Source: Lycorma delicatula (lineage: Eukaryota; Arthropoda; Insecta; Hemiptera; Fulgoridae). From it: a DNA stretch of 64,000 nt. Shown here piece by piece: positions 12,881 to 23,963 of the stretch. Location: NCBI RefSeq assembly GCF_047948215.1, contig NC_134455.1, positions 72,193,689-72,257,688 on the forward strand, given 5' to 3'. A program made the translations under genes and the position numbers. Every line of letters begins with the position of its first letter. Within the stretch, counting starts at the first letter, position 1. The notes beneath the pieces were generated by a model. That model was not told where the DNA came from. It worked only from the letters and a program-made list of their open reading frames with translations, and made no database searches.

Positions 12881-14504
12881 TAATTTTTTTCTCTTTTCTT
12901 TAACGTGATTTTAAATAGGCAATCTTGTTTTTTTTTGGAAATGTATAGCTTGATAAACACTGGATAAATTAATTTAAATGTTATCGTTTCAGGATGGAAT
13001 TTTTTTGAAAAATAAATTTAAAAAAATTACATAAATAATTTTTTTCAAGTATTTTGATTAGTTACATAATTTTCCATCACAGGCATTACTGATTTGAAAA
13101 GAGTTCAATCCGAATTTACGTTAATATCGTAATTAATAATTAATGAACTTCAAAAAAGAGTGAAGTCCTAAAATCGACTCGTACTCTATGCTCACACCTA
13201 ACTTTTTTTTACAAAGTATACCAATTTTCATGATTCAAGTTTGTTTGATCCTTTGTTGGTTCCGTTAACTTTTACAAAACTTAAAACTGAACAAGTTTTG
13301 AAACAAAACCTTTATGATATACTTTGATAATTTGAAGAAAATATCTTTTTAGTCATCATTTGAATAACAGCTTTCTTAAATATTGTATAAGTTATATTAG
13401 CAAACACATTGGTTATCAATTTAAAAGCATCATTAACAAAAAAGTAACTACATTTACGAGCCGTTTCACTGAAAGCTTGCAAACAACTAACTTTATTCCG
13501 TACACTCCTGTGATATTTTTCATATATTGAACTGAAGCGACGAGAAGTCTCCCGTCACAGTAATTTACAAGAAGATGAAGTATCAAATTGGTAATGATGT
13601 TCTTTTTCATGAGATGTCTTTGACATCTCAAAACAAATAAATACAAAAAAAAAGAAAAAAAAAGAGTTTCTTAGCTATATTTTATTAGAAATTAGGTTTG
13701 TAATCTTTTAGATCTCTTGTAATTTGAATGTTTGCATACGTATCTCGTTTTTTAAAGCGACATACATATTTTAAAGAATAATTCAAAAAAATAAAAAAAT
13801 TGATGAAATTTATTTAATAATCAAACATTGTAAATACCAGTAAAAGGTAAACCATAAATAATACTTTTTCAACTCTTTAAATGTTAATTAATAGAAGATT
13901 AAAAACAAAAAGAAAAACTTTTTCTATTGCGCTTTTGTTACTTACAGTTTCTACACGCTTGGAAACCGCATGTAAATCGATTGAAAAATTATGACATGAA
14001 TGAAGACTCAATAGGTAATAATGATACTCGTCGTCAAATACAGACTCTAATAATATACTCGTACGTAACATCTTAAGAACGACAGACACATAATGAAAGT
14101 GTAGCAACACAATGGTATATAATAAAAAAATAAAAATGATAAATAACAAATGAAAATAATATATTACTAAAATAAAATAAATTATAAGAGATTTCAACAA
14201 GAATAACAAGTAAATAATAAGTAAGATAGAAAATAACACTAATTAGTGATATAATAAAATCAGACCTAACCTTCGAAATCGAAATCGAAATCATCAGTAG
14301 TTAAACATATTAATAGACAATGCAACTGAACAAAACATAAATAATTTTCCTTAATTACATATTTAAGTCGAATAATTTCAAAGGATAGTTGAATTCTCAC
14401 CTTGCTTATCGCTTCATGAACGCAATATAACCAGCTGTAACAAAAACAACTGAAATGATAAATATAGAAACCAGTCTATAAAAAAAATTTGACATCATAA
14501 TTAC
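12881..14504. other. AT-rich noncoding stretch between two LINE relics
   Basis: No coding motif recognised. The 120- and 73-codon minus ORFs near 13877-14294 are hydrophobic low-complexity readings of ATA-rich DNA and are not supported. Confidence 0.5.
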
Positions 14505-14990
14505 ATTTAAATCTATGGATTTGATATCTTGTCATCAAGGAGCCTTTTTAGAAGCCTAACGTCTCCACTATTTTCCAGCACATTCACCGCTAGATGATAA
14601 ACGTATGTTGTATAGATATGTAGTATATGCTTACCCTTTGGATTTCCTCATGAATATATGGAATATTTACGCTGTCATTGACCTCATTTTTCCTCACGAA
14701 CCACGGTGCCTCTGTTATGATTCTAAGTACTTTGTTTTGGAATCGCTGAATGACCTCAATATTATTGTTACAAGTTGTTTTCCAAAATACAATTTTGGAG
14801 AACAACAAATATGTTGAAATATCGGTATATATTGTATACGTTATATATACATCTATACTTTATATATCTATACATCAGTATCTTTTATGTATTTGTATGT
14901 ACGTATATATCTTATACAGCAATAATTTATTTGGTAGAGATAAATGAAATTACCTACTCATCAACCAATACATCCGCAAAAACCTAGCGT
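14505..14990 (-). pseudogene. LINE ORF2 post-RT segment
   Basis: The minus strand reads RFLRMYWLMSR, stop, FHLSLPNKLLLYKI. After an AT-rich expansion it reads IEVIQRFQNKVLRIITEAPW, then PYIHEEIQRVS and AVNVLENSGDVRLLKRLLDD. These are the MYWLLGR, LSLENKLLLYK, QRFQ, APW, EEI and AVNLL blocks that follow the RT palm in Jockey-like elements. Stops and the inserted microsatellite break the frame. Confidence 0.75.
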
Positions 14991-15036
14991 ATAGTTACTT
15001 CCTCTTTTCTTTTGTACGATCCTTCCAGAGTCATAG

Positions 15037-15077
15037 GACGATCTAGATGCAAACTCCGGGTTTGTATCTAGATCGTC
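15037..15077. repeat. 18 bp fold-back inside LINE relic
   Basis: Left arm gacgatctagatgcaaac (15037-15054), 5 nt spacer, right arm gtttgtatctagatcgtc (15060-15077), with one mismatch. It lies in the damaged part of ORF2 between the RT and the post-RT segment. Confidence 0.9.
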
Positions 15078-15168
15078 GTATGTATATAGTACGGTACCTA
15101 TACGGTAGAAAGGAATATAACTATTATCCGATTGAACTCAGGGCAATCACCTCTCCTCGTCGTAAACC

Positions 15169-15800
15169 TCAAGTGATTTGACTTAATATAAATGTCATAA
15201 TAAAAAAAAGGACGCAACTATGACAGTCTGGACTGAAAAGGTTTGGAGCAAATATCAAATATAAAATCAGGCTCAAAACTGAACCTTGTGGAACCACTAA
15301 CTGAGTGTATATATAGTTAGAAAATTCCTGGTTATACCAAACTTGTGAATCTAGGTATGGTTGAAATAGGTTTGACCTTAAATTATAAAGAAGATCAGGT
15401 AGCCAAACTTTGTCAAAGGGTTGCTGCACATCTGGGAAAGCCGCCGAACAATATTCCTTCCTTTCCAGACATCTGTAGACAACACTAAAACTACAGTTAA
15501 TTTGCTCAAATGAATTGCCGCTTCTAAAGCCAAACTGATGATCTGGGATACTGTTATTGTTTATTAAAATTGGGCTTATTGTCCGAAAGAAAAGTCTCTC
15601 ATGGACCTCAGAAAAAAATAGGAAATAAACTTATAGGTCTGTATGAAGATACGTCTACCGGCGCACCTGGGTTCAAGACCATTGTATTTGATATTTCCAC
15701 TTTCTCGGTTAGGAAGTTGCGTGAAGGATTGCATTAAAAATCTGAGTTATGTAGTGTAATGCCGAAGACAGCAACACAAAAGACTAATCTCTGCCTTCTC
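15169..15800 (-). pseudogene. LINE ORF2 reverse transcriptase segment
   Basis: The minus strand gives SSYRPISLFPIFSEVHERLF, IPDHQFGFRSGNS, QQPFDKVWLPDLLYNL and VVPQGSVLSLILYLIF in order. These are RT blocks 2a, 3, motif A (the Asp of LDIQQAFD reads as DVQQPFD here) and the GVPQGSVLGP block. The YADD/FADD catalytic block expected next is not visible, consistent with the deletion seen downstream. Stops between blocks show it is inactive. Confidence 0.75.
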
Positions 15801-15899
15801 ACCCTTACGTATCTCCCCAGACATTGAGCGCTATGCTGCCTCCCGCATTGTTGAAGTCAAACGTTGGGTTTGATTATCAATATTATGTGAATACTTCAA

Positions 15900-16640
15900 T
15901 GGTAATTCCACAGACAGCCTTTCTTTAATCCAGCTCCAGTATTATTCCCAGTCCTACTGTAATGTACGATCGGGGAATTTTTCTTTATGACCATTGTGCT
16001 AACAGTCAATATAAAAGGAGACTGATTGGAGGTAGAAAGGTTATTCTACAAGTCAGTTTAGAAAGGCCAATTCCCTAAGTAATGAAATAGTTTAACAGGT
16101 CAGGATGTTTAATCACGTTCGTAAGCCAAAAAGTTGAATCTAACCCAGAGATACCATTGCCCGCAGCCTCGAAATAAATCCTTTAAGGCCCTTCTACTAT
16201 TACTTAGTCTAGAACTCCAGAGTACAATTTTAGCGTTACAATCTTCTCTCCTCCGCAATAAAGCGGCAGCCTAGTGAATTCAAGTACTCAGAACACATTT
16301 CATCTGTGATCACGTGATGAAGGGGACAGTAGATCGCTGAAAATCTTAGGGCTAGGCCAGTGTAATATTTCAATCAAGGTTACTTGAATGTGGTTGCTCC
16401 TAAATGGTAAAAGCTGAATATTCTTTATCCCATTTTTTGTAAGAAGAGCAATACCTCATGCGCCCTACTTTCTGGATGGTTAATTGTGTTCACTAAATAG
16501 CCTGGAATACTCAGGTAGTTGTGGTCAGTAAAATGCATTTAAAATAAAAGGACATCTAGTAGTTCGGTTAGGACCAATACCTACAGTTGTTATCATCGGT
16601 TCATAATGCAATTTATGTTTGATGTTACGATCCTCAAATT
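15900..16640 (-). pseudogene. LINE ORF2 endonuclease segment
   Basis: Minus-strand fragments in shifting frames match an apurinic-type LINE endonuclease: GIALLTKNGIKNIQLLPFRS, then FRSNHIQVTLIEI, LNSLGCRFI(A)GG, and TFWLTNVIKHPDLLNYFIT. The last corresponds to the usual TFWP..RR.PDLLDFFIT block. The catalytic residues cannot be checked because frames break repeatedly. Confidence 0.6.
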
Positions 16641-17079
16641 CCTAACCATCAGAAGAGGTTAGCAATCACTTTTTTCAATGGACTGATAAGGTTCTCGATG
16701 ATCTGCGACTTTGGAAACTCGCGTTCAACGTCAACTTCTGAAATCTATTCTCAGTAAAACAATTATCGATGTTGTTACGCACTACTGTCTTAGCAAAGAT
16801 CGAGGATCAAATGATGGGAAGGATGAACAGTCAAGTGGACCAGAATGAGCATTTACATACCCAACTGATTCCTGTTTCAGCGAGTGGAATTTGTTGTTAT
16901 TCAGTACATAGGATCTGCCCTATGCACCTGGAGAGTGCCCTGTGCACCTGGAAGGGTGAGTTTTAGTGTATAATGTGTTTTCCTTCTCTCCTTCCTTTCT
17001 AGAATCCTTATACACTCTACATCCTTTGTAGTTTGCAGTTTGTAGTTTTCTTTGGGTTTATAACACAATTCACAGGTAG

Positions 17080-17720
17080 CCGAAGTATTTCTATCTTCTT
17101 TCTGTTAATCCGCGCTTCTGTGCCCACCCGCGCATTTCACACTGCGGTTCGGTTTAGTACAATTATTTTAACTACGTCCATATTCCTGAGTCGTATACCC
17201 TGAACAGTCGCAGGATTCCTCCAAGGTTCTTCAAATTTAACACCACAGTCGAAAATATATCTCATACTGAATATTTATTTGTTATTACTTCGAGGTTCTA
17301 GGTTAATAGAAAAATAGATATCGGTTCTTTTGTAATCAGATGACGGGAGACGTTAATAGCTTGAACCGTGTATCCTTGATTTACAATCTCCCCCTTGATC
17401 ACGTCAATCGGAATCGAGAAGTGCAATTCGATATTACTATCCGAAATGCCCTGTCATCTTTGCTGGTAAAAAGTACGTCATATAAGGTTGTGTTATCTGA
17501 CCAGATGAATAATAATTTTATAAGCGACTATGTCTTTCGAGATTATTTTCAATTGTTTACTTTTAATCCCACGCACATTGTGGTCAGATTTGATCACGAC
17601 TTTTTTTCTAAAAATTGATAGAGTTTCCGTATGTTAATGATACCATACAAAACTCTTGTTAGGATTTTAGCATTCTCCTTCTGGTTAGTTTTCTTGCTGG
17701 CCTTTTCCATAGGAAGATGT
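17080..17720 (-). pseudogene. LINE ORF1 gag-like protein with CCHC knuckles
   Basis: Minus-strand frames read DDRAFRIVIS, then LHFSIPIDVIKGEIVNQGYT, VQAINVSRHLITKEPISIF, LEPRSNNK and finally QEYGRS, stop, NNCTKPNRSVKCAGGH. This matches the PRE_C2HC-type nucleic-acid-binding ORF1 of Jockey elements, ending in CCHC zinc knuckles whose first Cys and His positions are eroded (H to R, C to S). Such proteins coat the element RNA. At least three frameshifts are needed. The 92-codon + ORF at 17340-17618 is only the complementary strand of this relic. Confidence 0.75.
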
Positions 17721-17938
17721 TCAAACTGATTAGAAATTGTTATTTCATTATTAATAACAGTTCGCGATACCCTTGGTGGTTACGCATAGTTGGTACAGTT
17801 TGCTGTTGTATATTGTCTGTTTGGAAACCCACAACGTCAGACTCCTCTATACTTCCTGAGATATCACTAACGCTACAGCAATATTGTCTGTAATCAATCT
17901 ACGACTTGTTGCTTTCCACGAGTCTGTGCTTGAAGTCA

Positions 17939-17975
17939 TTTCATTATTGGTCCTAAATAAGGACCAATAATGAAA
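17939..17975. repeat. Perfect 16 bp inverted repeat, 5 nt loop
   Basis: tttcattattggtcct (17939-17954), loop aaata, aggaccaataatgaaa (17960-17975). It sits at the presumed 5' border of the Jockey-like LINE relic. It could form a hairpin in RNA or DNA; function unknown. Confidence 0.95.
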
Positions 17976-17980
17976 TTTTC

Positions 17981-19472
17981 CTGTTCTACAAGTTATTGTT
18001 TACAGTTGTAGTATCGCCGTCGTCAATATAAACGTATGCAGCTGTTCCATAATAACGTTACAGACCATAATTTATCTAGGTTAGGGTTTATGGCCTAAAG
18101 AATTTCTAAAAAAAAATACAATTCAAACAAGAATTATTCCCTATATAACACCGATTAATATTTCTAATTTCGCACTACATCTTCGTGTACACTATCACCA
18201 CTATTTCACAAATGAATGAGTACCAACCAAAAAAAATTAAAAACAAAAAAGGATTATTGGAATTTGTTTTTAATATGATGCTGCCTTCAAAAATCGAAAT
18301 TAAGAATTAAAAAAGTTTTTTTTTGCATTTTCTTTATCAACCTAATATTTTTTTATTATTCACTGTTACCCATTTAAGTAAACAAATAAAATAAAAGTAA
18401 AAGTATTATTAAATTCCTTCAAAAAAGCAAGTATATAATTTTTTTTTTAAAAACAATAACTTAAATTCGAAAAAGCATTACTTATTTAGATAAATATATT
18501 TTTCTTTGATTTTTTTTTAATATCTTAACAACGTAGTTGTATTTAATATTTATCTCTCGTTGATCTAATACGAATACATCATAAGAAGCCAATACAGGAA
18601 TCTAAAGCATTGAATTTCTTTCTCCTTTGTATATAGACTTAATGTTATCCCTTATAAATATTTAATCATAAATTCACTTATTTACAACAAAATTTTCATA
18701 ATTAATAATTGCAACAGTACTTCATACCGATGTAAAACTTTATATATTAGAAACATAGTAACAGTATTATCATATTTTTAATTTTAAAAAGTGACCATCT
18801 AAAAACATTATTATTATTTAGATCTGTAGCAGAATTTTTTTTTTCTGAAGGTTATTCAATCATAAAAATTTAATTGATCATAAAGGATAATTTTACCAGA
18901 ATAAGAATGGAATCCATATTTCATACTAAAATTGAAAATAAACATATTTTTCGAATAATCGTTAAAAAATGATTTTTATTATTTTAGAGAATACTTCTTA
19001 AAATCCATCCTTAATATAAATTTTATATTAAACTAACTTACTGAGGGATAAGTTTAATTTGATATAAGTTTTTATCTTCAACAAGGGATTGCAGTGTATA
19101 TTTCAACAACAGCTAAGATTTCAATTGTGTAAGTAGATAAGCCTGCTTAAGATAAGTAAATTTTGGGTGATTTATTTAACAATATTCTACGGTTCATAAA
19201 TTCCAAACAATCGGACGTAATTATACATAACGGCTAACATAGTTATATTTAAAATTTAAATTATTAGTTTTTTCAGTTTTTACTTTTTTTTAATAAAACA
19301 CAAATATCACCTGAAAATAAAAATCAATTTTAAAAATTTATAGATGAAATTGTAATGAAATGAAGATTATGAGGAAGGTAATCGCGTTTTGTTCATAAAA
19401 TTTCAACAGAATGATTTTTGTACTAGATGAAAGAGCATATTTTTAACTGTTTTTTTTTTTTTTTTTTTTTTT
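17981..19472. other. AT-rich noncoding stretch
   Basis: No gene recognised. It ends in a poly-T run of more than 20 nt at about 19450-19472, directly before the mariner relic. Confidence 0.5.
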
Positions 19473-20460
19473 GTATTTACATCATTATTAAGTCACTTTT
19501 CACGTTTTGTAATCAAATTTTTCATACCTTCCTCAAAAAAAAGCGCTGCTAGTGAAGAAAAACTACTGTTATACAGTAATTTTCACATCGGAATCGTCGT
19601 TGTAGAACTGACCAGCAAAGTATCGCTTCAAATGAAAAAAAAAGGTGGTAGCCATTCGGCGCTAAGTCAGGCGGGTGCTTCAATTGCTTCCATCCTAATT
19701 ATTTAATCCGGCTTTATGATTCATAGCTACATGCAGACGAACATTTGTGAAGCAACAAAGACCCAAGACTAAGCATGCCAAACCTCTCGCTTTGGATTTC
19801 ATGGGATAAGTTTTTAAGATCATCATAATAAACTGTGAAGCATTTATAGTTACACCGATCGGCAAGAGGTCGATCATAAAAACCCCTTTTATCCCAATGG
19901 ACAGTGAACATGAGTTTAATTGTTGGAATGGTGGTTTTGAACTTTTTTTTTCGTTTTGAACTTTTTTTTGTGTGTGTCGCTGTTGCATAGACTGCTGTTT
20001 GGATTCTTAGGTGATGTGAGGTACCCAGTTCTCATTACCATTTACAATTTGGCTAAAACAATGTTCACCTTAACTTTTGTATCGAGTAAGAAAAAACCGA
20101 GTAGAGCATAATCGCTTGGTTTTGCGAACCACGTCACTCTTCAACATTTTCGGCCACCAACAAGAGCAGCGTTTGTGATAGCCTAGGTTTTCTATGTGTA
20201 TAGAAAACCTAGGTTTTCTATGTGTATAGAAAAGAAGTCTTCTTCTAGAAAAGAAGACTTCTTTCAAAACTGTCCGTAAAATTTCAGAGAACTTAATACG
20301 TAATGAAGAAAATGTAAAGCGTCGATTTTGTTTAATTTTTTCGCGTATAATTGCATTCCTGATTAAATTATTTGTGTACATGTTAGAGGTTTGTGTACAG
20401 TATTAATACATAGTACGTCACTTCATCTCACACCACAGCTAGTGAATAGATCACTACATC
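19473..20460 (-). pseudogene. Dead mariner-family transposase
   Basis: The minus strand carries almost the whole mariner order: NNLIRNAIIREKIKQNRRFT, then WWPKMLKSD, RFFLTRYKS, VNGNENWVPHIT, MFTVHWDKRGFYDRPLADR, GMLSLGSLLLH, HPPDLAPNGYHLFF and FFEEGMKNLI. These correspond to the helix-turn-helix end, the WVPHxL-type linker, and the three DD34D catalytic blocks. All three catalytic Asp positions are damaged: GDETW reads GNENW, the DNARPH block is frameshifted, and PSDYH reads PNGYH. The 5' half also holds an extra fold-back duplication (20182-20264). The element could not mobilise itself. Terminal inverted repeats were not confirmed. Confidence 0.8.
20182..20264. repeat. 26 bp tandem duplication plus 14 bp fold-back in mariner relic
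   Basis: Two perfect 26 bp units (20182-20207, 20208-20233), each internally near-palindromic, are followed by perfect 14 bp inverted arms aaagaagtcttctt (20231-20244) and aagaagacttcttt (20251-20264). In protein terms they insert about 20 extra residues between the RTVLKEV and LGYHKRC blocks of the transposase, so they arose after the copy landed or as a rearrangement of it. Confidence 0.9.
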
Positions 20461-21139
20461 TGATGGTTGATGTCAAATACTTGGGCTTTTATATATATAT
20501 ATTCTTGTTACTACTTTCTTTTAAAAAGTAAGTCTTCAATATTATTTTTATTACGTAAATTTGTTCTTGGTAGCTATGATAAATTTTGCTTGCTTTTTTA
20601 TTTTATTTAATGGATATAAAAAAATGTATATTTAAATATTTAAATAAAAAGAATATGTGTATATTTTTCATATGGCTATGAAAAATTACGACACTAGTCT
20701 ACCTAAGAAAACTGTAAAATATAAAATTGCCTATTGAATCATTATAGTTAAGTGGAAGAAATATTTACAAGTTTTATTTTTTAAATATTAAAATATGATT
20801 TTTTGTCTATTTTGAAATTTGAATCTTTACAGTCTATAAAACTAACAGAATACAATTTTACCGGTTACTTAAAATACACTACATATAAAATTTCTCGTTA
20901 AAATACGACAGTCTTTCAGTTTAATTCTTTGTACTTAAAATCATTACAGTCTAGTAAAAAAAATCCTTAAAGTTCAGTAAAAATATTAATAAAAAAATCA
21001 ATCAGATCAGCTTAGCGGTTACTCAGTTTTAAGTGTAAATCGGTGTAAACATGCAGATGTTCGAGTTTACGTAATCTTTTAGAAATACTTAGTAATTTGT
21101 ATAGGACTAAATAATGTTTATTTTGTTCAATTATTTAAA
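20461..21139. other. AT-rich intergenic or intronic stretch
   Basis: No recognisable exon or repeat. It may be intron of the CUB gene, since the exon at 21540 begins with an acceptor site. Confidence 0.4.
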
Positions 21140-21149
21140 ACAAAATATG

Positions 21150-21455
21150 GTATTAATGTGGTAGGTGATCATCTACCTCTGTAGTTAGTTCTTAGATGGC
21201 ACCACTGAAACAGTACATTGAAATAAGTAAATAAATAAATAGAATTATAATCTGACCAAACTTTGACGCAAATAAATAGAACTATAATCTGACCAAACTT
21301 TGACGCTCGAGTCAAAGTTAGCGAGCAAAGCGAGCGTAGATTAAGTTTGGTTAAATTGTATTTATAATTTTATTTATTTATTTATTTCAATATAGCGTTT
21401 CAGTGGCACCTTCTAATTACTAACTACAGCGGTAGATCGCCTACTACATTAATAC
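21150..21455. mobile_element. MITE-like element with ~110 bp inverted arms
   Basis: The left arm (21150-21263) begins gtattaatgtggtaggtgat and runs through accactgaaac to tctgaccaaactt. The right arm (21343-21455) is its diverged reverse complement, ending cctactacattaatac. The direct repeat acaaaata flanks it at 21140-21147 and 21456-21463 with a 2 nt offset on the left, a possible 8 bp target duplication of hAT type. The middle holds a ~36 bp tandem duplication (ataatctgaccaaactttga twice) and a gcgagcaaagcgagcg motif. It has no coding capacity. It ends only 85 bp before the CUB exon, so it lies in that intron. Confidence 0.75.
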
Positions 21456-21539
21456 ACAAAATACGAGTATCATATTTTTATTTATTTATATTTATGATTG
21501 TATGTATGCGTATATATATTTTTTTTTTCTGTAAATTAG

Positions 21540-21696
21540 GAACATTTCGGACGGATGGTCAAAAGTTGCCTGGAACAATATGCGATTATCAGTTTATCAG
21601 CAGCAACCACACACTCAACCATGGTAGATTTTATTCGCCGAGATATCCATCTAATTACCCTCAAAATATTAAATGTGCCTACAGATTTCGCGCTAG
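21540..21696 (+). CDS. CUB-domain protein, internal exon 1 seen (SOL-1/Neto/LEV-10-like)
   Basis: An internal 157 bp exon bounded by a polypyrimidine acceptor (ttttctgtaaattag) and a donor (gctag|gtgagt). It enters in phase 1, so the first 2 bases finish a codon, and it leaves in phase 2. The frame encodes TFRTDGQKLPGTICDYQF, then GRFYSPRYPSNYPQNIKCAY and RFRA. These are the first conserved Cys, the SPRYPSNYP signature and the second Cys of a CUB domain. CUB domains are extracellular protein-binding modules. This arrangement resembles the SOL-1/Neto/LEV-10 group that clusters or tunes neurotransmitter receptors, but with one partial domain the exact orthologue cannot be fixed. The ATG at 21494 belongs to intron sequence and is not the start. 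Sequence conservation here contrasts with the decayed surroundings. Confidence 0.85.
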
Positions 21697-23963
21697 GTGA
21701 GTATGAATACACTAGTTTTACACATATTTAATAAAAATATACGAAAAATCATACAATAACATTTCTTTGAAATATTACTTAATTAATATGTTTTTTTATG
21801 TACTATGAATTTTTTATTAATAGGAGAGCTCAGTTAAAAAAAAGATCTACTAAAATACCACGTGCTGTGTGTATATGCGAGTGCATTTTGTATCGGTTAA
21901 AGATTCATTTTTCACACGATAACTAATAATAACTTAACTTTTTCTTCCTATAGGTAGTGTAGAACTGTACAAATGGATTAAACAGTTCGGGGGATTAAGA
22001 CCTTGACGCTAAAGGAATTAGCCGCAGAACACAAACGCAATCTGTTGAGTATCGCCGTAAATTACTTCAAAAACAAATTCGTCATGCTGTAATGTCAGAC
22101 AGTAATTCTAACTTTCTTCTGAAAAGTAGCCAACTTTTGTTTTGTATCATACCGAAATAAAAAAGTAAAAAATCAACGTTTTTTCTTTTTTTTTTAAATA
22201 AATTAAATACCAATTATTACAATAACTATTACAAAATTATTCCAAAGTAATCTCATACAATCTAACTTTATGGTGAATTTAAATTAAAAACAGCGGTATC
22301 TGTGTGTACACTATGTATAAATATTAATAGAAATGATTCATTTTTTCTGGTGCATCAACTATTAAGTACTCAATACCCTTTCCCAACCATAAATTAAAAA
22401 ATTTTATCTTCAAAAAACATGTCACCTCTACGAAACTGAAATCTGTCTGAAACTGCTTCGGCTTGCTATAAATGAACATTAAAATGAAGATTTTTTTTAT
22501 AGGTTATTACGATTCTGTTTTATAGTTTTAAATGTATATTATATATATATATTTTTTTTTTAAGTTTTCTTTTTTACTCTAGCCTAGTAATAAGAACTCC
22601 ATGGTAAGTAGTGAATGGCATTTATAATAAAAATCTTAAAAATGTCATTTTTTAATAACCAAAATTTTTGACGTCTTATTATAATTCTACTGCTACAAAT
22701 GTACGACCACGAATCACGTACTTTGTGCTTCTAAGTATATTCTGTTTCTTTTATAATACATTTTTAATAAATACAAATTTTTTAGACAATCAAATATATC
22801 GCATTCTTTACATCGAATGTTTTTATTTCTTTTGTTATTTTTTGTTGCTACTTACTTCCTCAAATATTTTATTTCAACTCTTCTGAAATTTTCCTAAAAC
22901 ATTCTACTTCATATCATTATTGTATGGGAATATTTCAGGATATCTGAGATATCAACTTCACTTATAAATAGTTTATATCCTGATAAAAACCTTAATTACT
23001 ACAAAAACGTTTTGTGATCAGTTGCACTACAAAAAGAAGTCTAATTCTATTTTTGTAACTGGATTTGAGTACATCATACTAGAACTGTTTGTATGTTACT
23101 GGTACTAACTTTATTTCTTAACATGTATTATCCCTAAAATAGGAATAACGAATATCTTGTGTTTGAAATTTTGTTTAGGTATTTTCTGCTTTTCAGGCGT
23201 TTACTAGGCAACCTATTATTAACTGCGTTTCTATTATTTAACATTACTTTCACCATAAAATCATCAACTTATAGAATGTCTAATTTATTAATTCTGTGTT
23301 AAAATTAAAATGTGGTATCTACGTATCTGTTTGTAGTTAAGTTCTCTAAAAAAGTCACAGTGTTTTTTAAGCTTTAGTACTTTAAACCTAATAATAGAAA
23401 GTAAATGATTTGGAAAAATTTCAATTTAATTACGTACTTTCGTAAAGTAGTATAAATTCTTAGCTATAGAATATGTATTGGATAAAAATGCCCACAAAAT
23501 AAATGGTTGTCAAGTTTTAATTTCTTATTTTGTGCCATTTTTTTTTTTTTTAAGACGTAATTAAATTACTACCGTTTTCAATTGCAAAACAAGCTATAAA
23601 ATCAAAGCTGATTATCATCTAAGGAAAACTCTTAAGAAAATAAATGCAGCCAAAAAATAAAATTCCTGTTTTACCAGCCTACTTAAGGATAATTAATAGT
23701 TTTAAAATTATAAAAAAATGAAAAAAGATGTAAAAATTAAATACTTTTAAAATGTAATAGTTTACATGTTAATTACACTACAGGAAAAGCTTCTAAAGGT
23801 TACCAAATCACACTCTTTAAATTCTTCGAAGTTTTTTCAGAAAAATATTAAAAGTCACACAATTGATAAAAAATAAAATATATTTAAATAATTACTCACG
23901 ACGGAACGGAAGAGGTATATGCGTTCGGGGTAGAGGTTGTATGTGTGTGTTACCATCTTCCTC
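21697..23963. other. Intronic AT-rich stretch
   Basis: No element recognised with confidence. A less AT-rich patch at about 21955-22110 (ORF reading NTQSVEYRRKLLQKQIRHAV) could be a small unidentified transposon or gene relic. The chance ORF at 22668-22886 is not supported. Confidence 0.35.

Larger units (their letters stand above)
14505..17980 (-). mobile_element. Long, heavily decayed Jockey-like LINE (ORF1 and ORF2)
   Basis: Reading right to left, the minus strand shows the full order expected of a Jockey-clade non-LTR retrotransposon. There is a gag-like ORF1 with zinc knuckles (about 17080-17720), the ORF2 endonuclease (about 15900-16640), the RT (about 15170-15700) and the post-RT segment (about 14505-14990). 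The element's base composition is clearly less AT-rich than its flanks. The segment between the RT block and the post-RT block is shortened and holds an AT microsatellite (14820-14910) and a fold-back (15037-15077). It is dead in every domain. The 5' end near 17980 is approximate and no target-site duplication was identified. Confidence 0.75.

Noticed and set aside
13877..14294. Overlapping 120- and 73-codon minus ORFs rich in Ile/Leu/Phe
   Set aside because: Hydrophobic translation of ATA-rich noncoding DNA. A membrane protein was considered, but there is no pattern of distinct helices or loops and no homology recognised.
17340..17618. 92-codon + ORF
   Set aside because: It is the complementary strand of the LINE ORF1 relic, whose minus-strand reading has clear PRE_C2HC and zinc-knuckle motifs.
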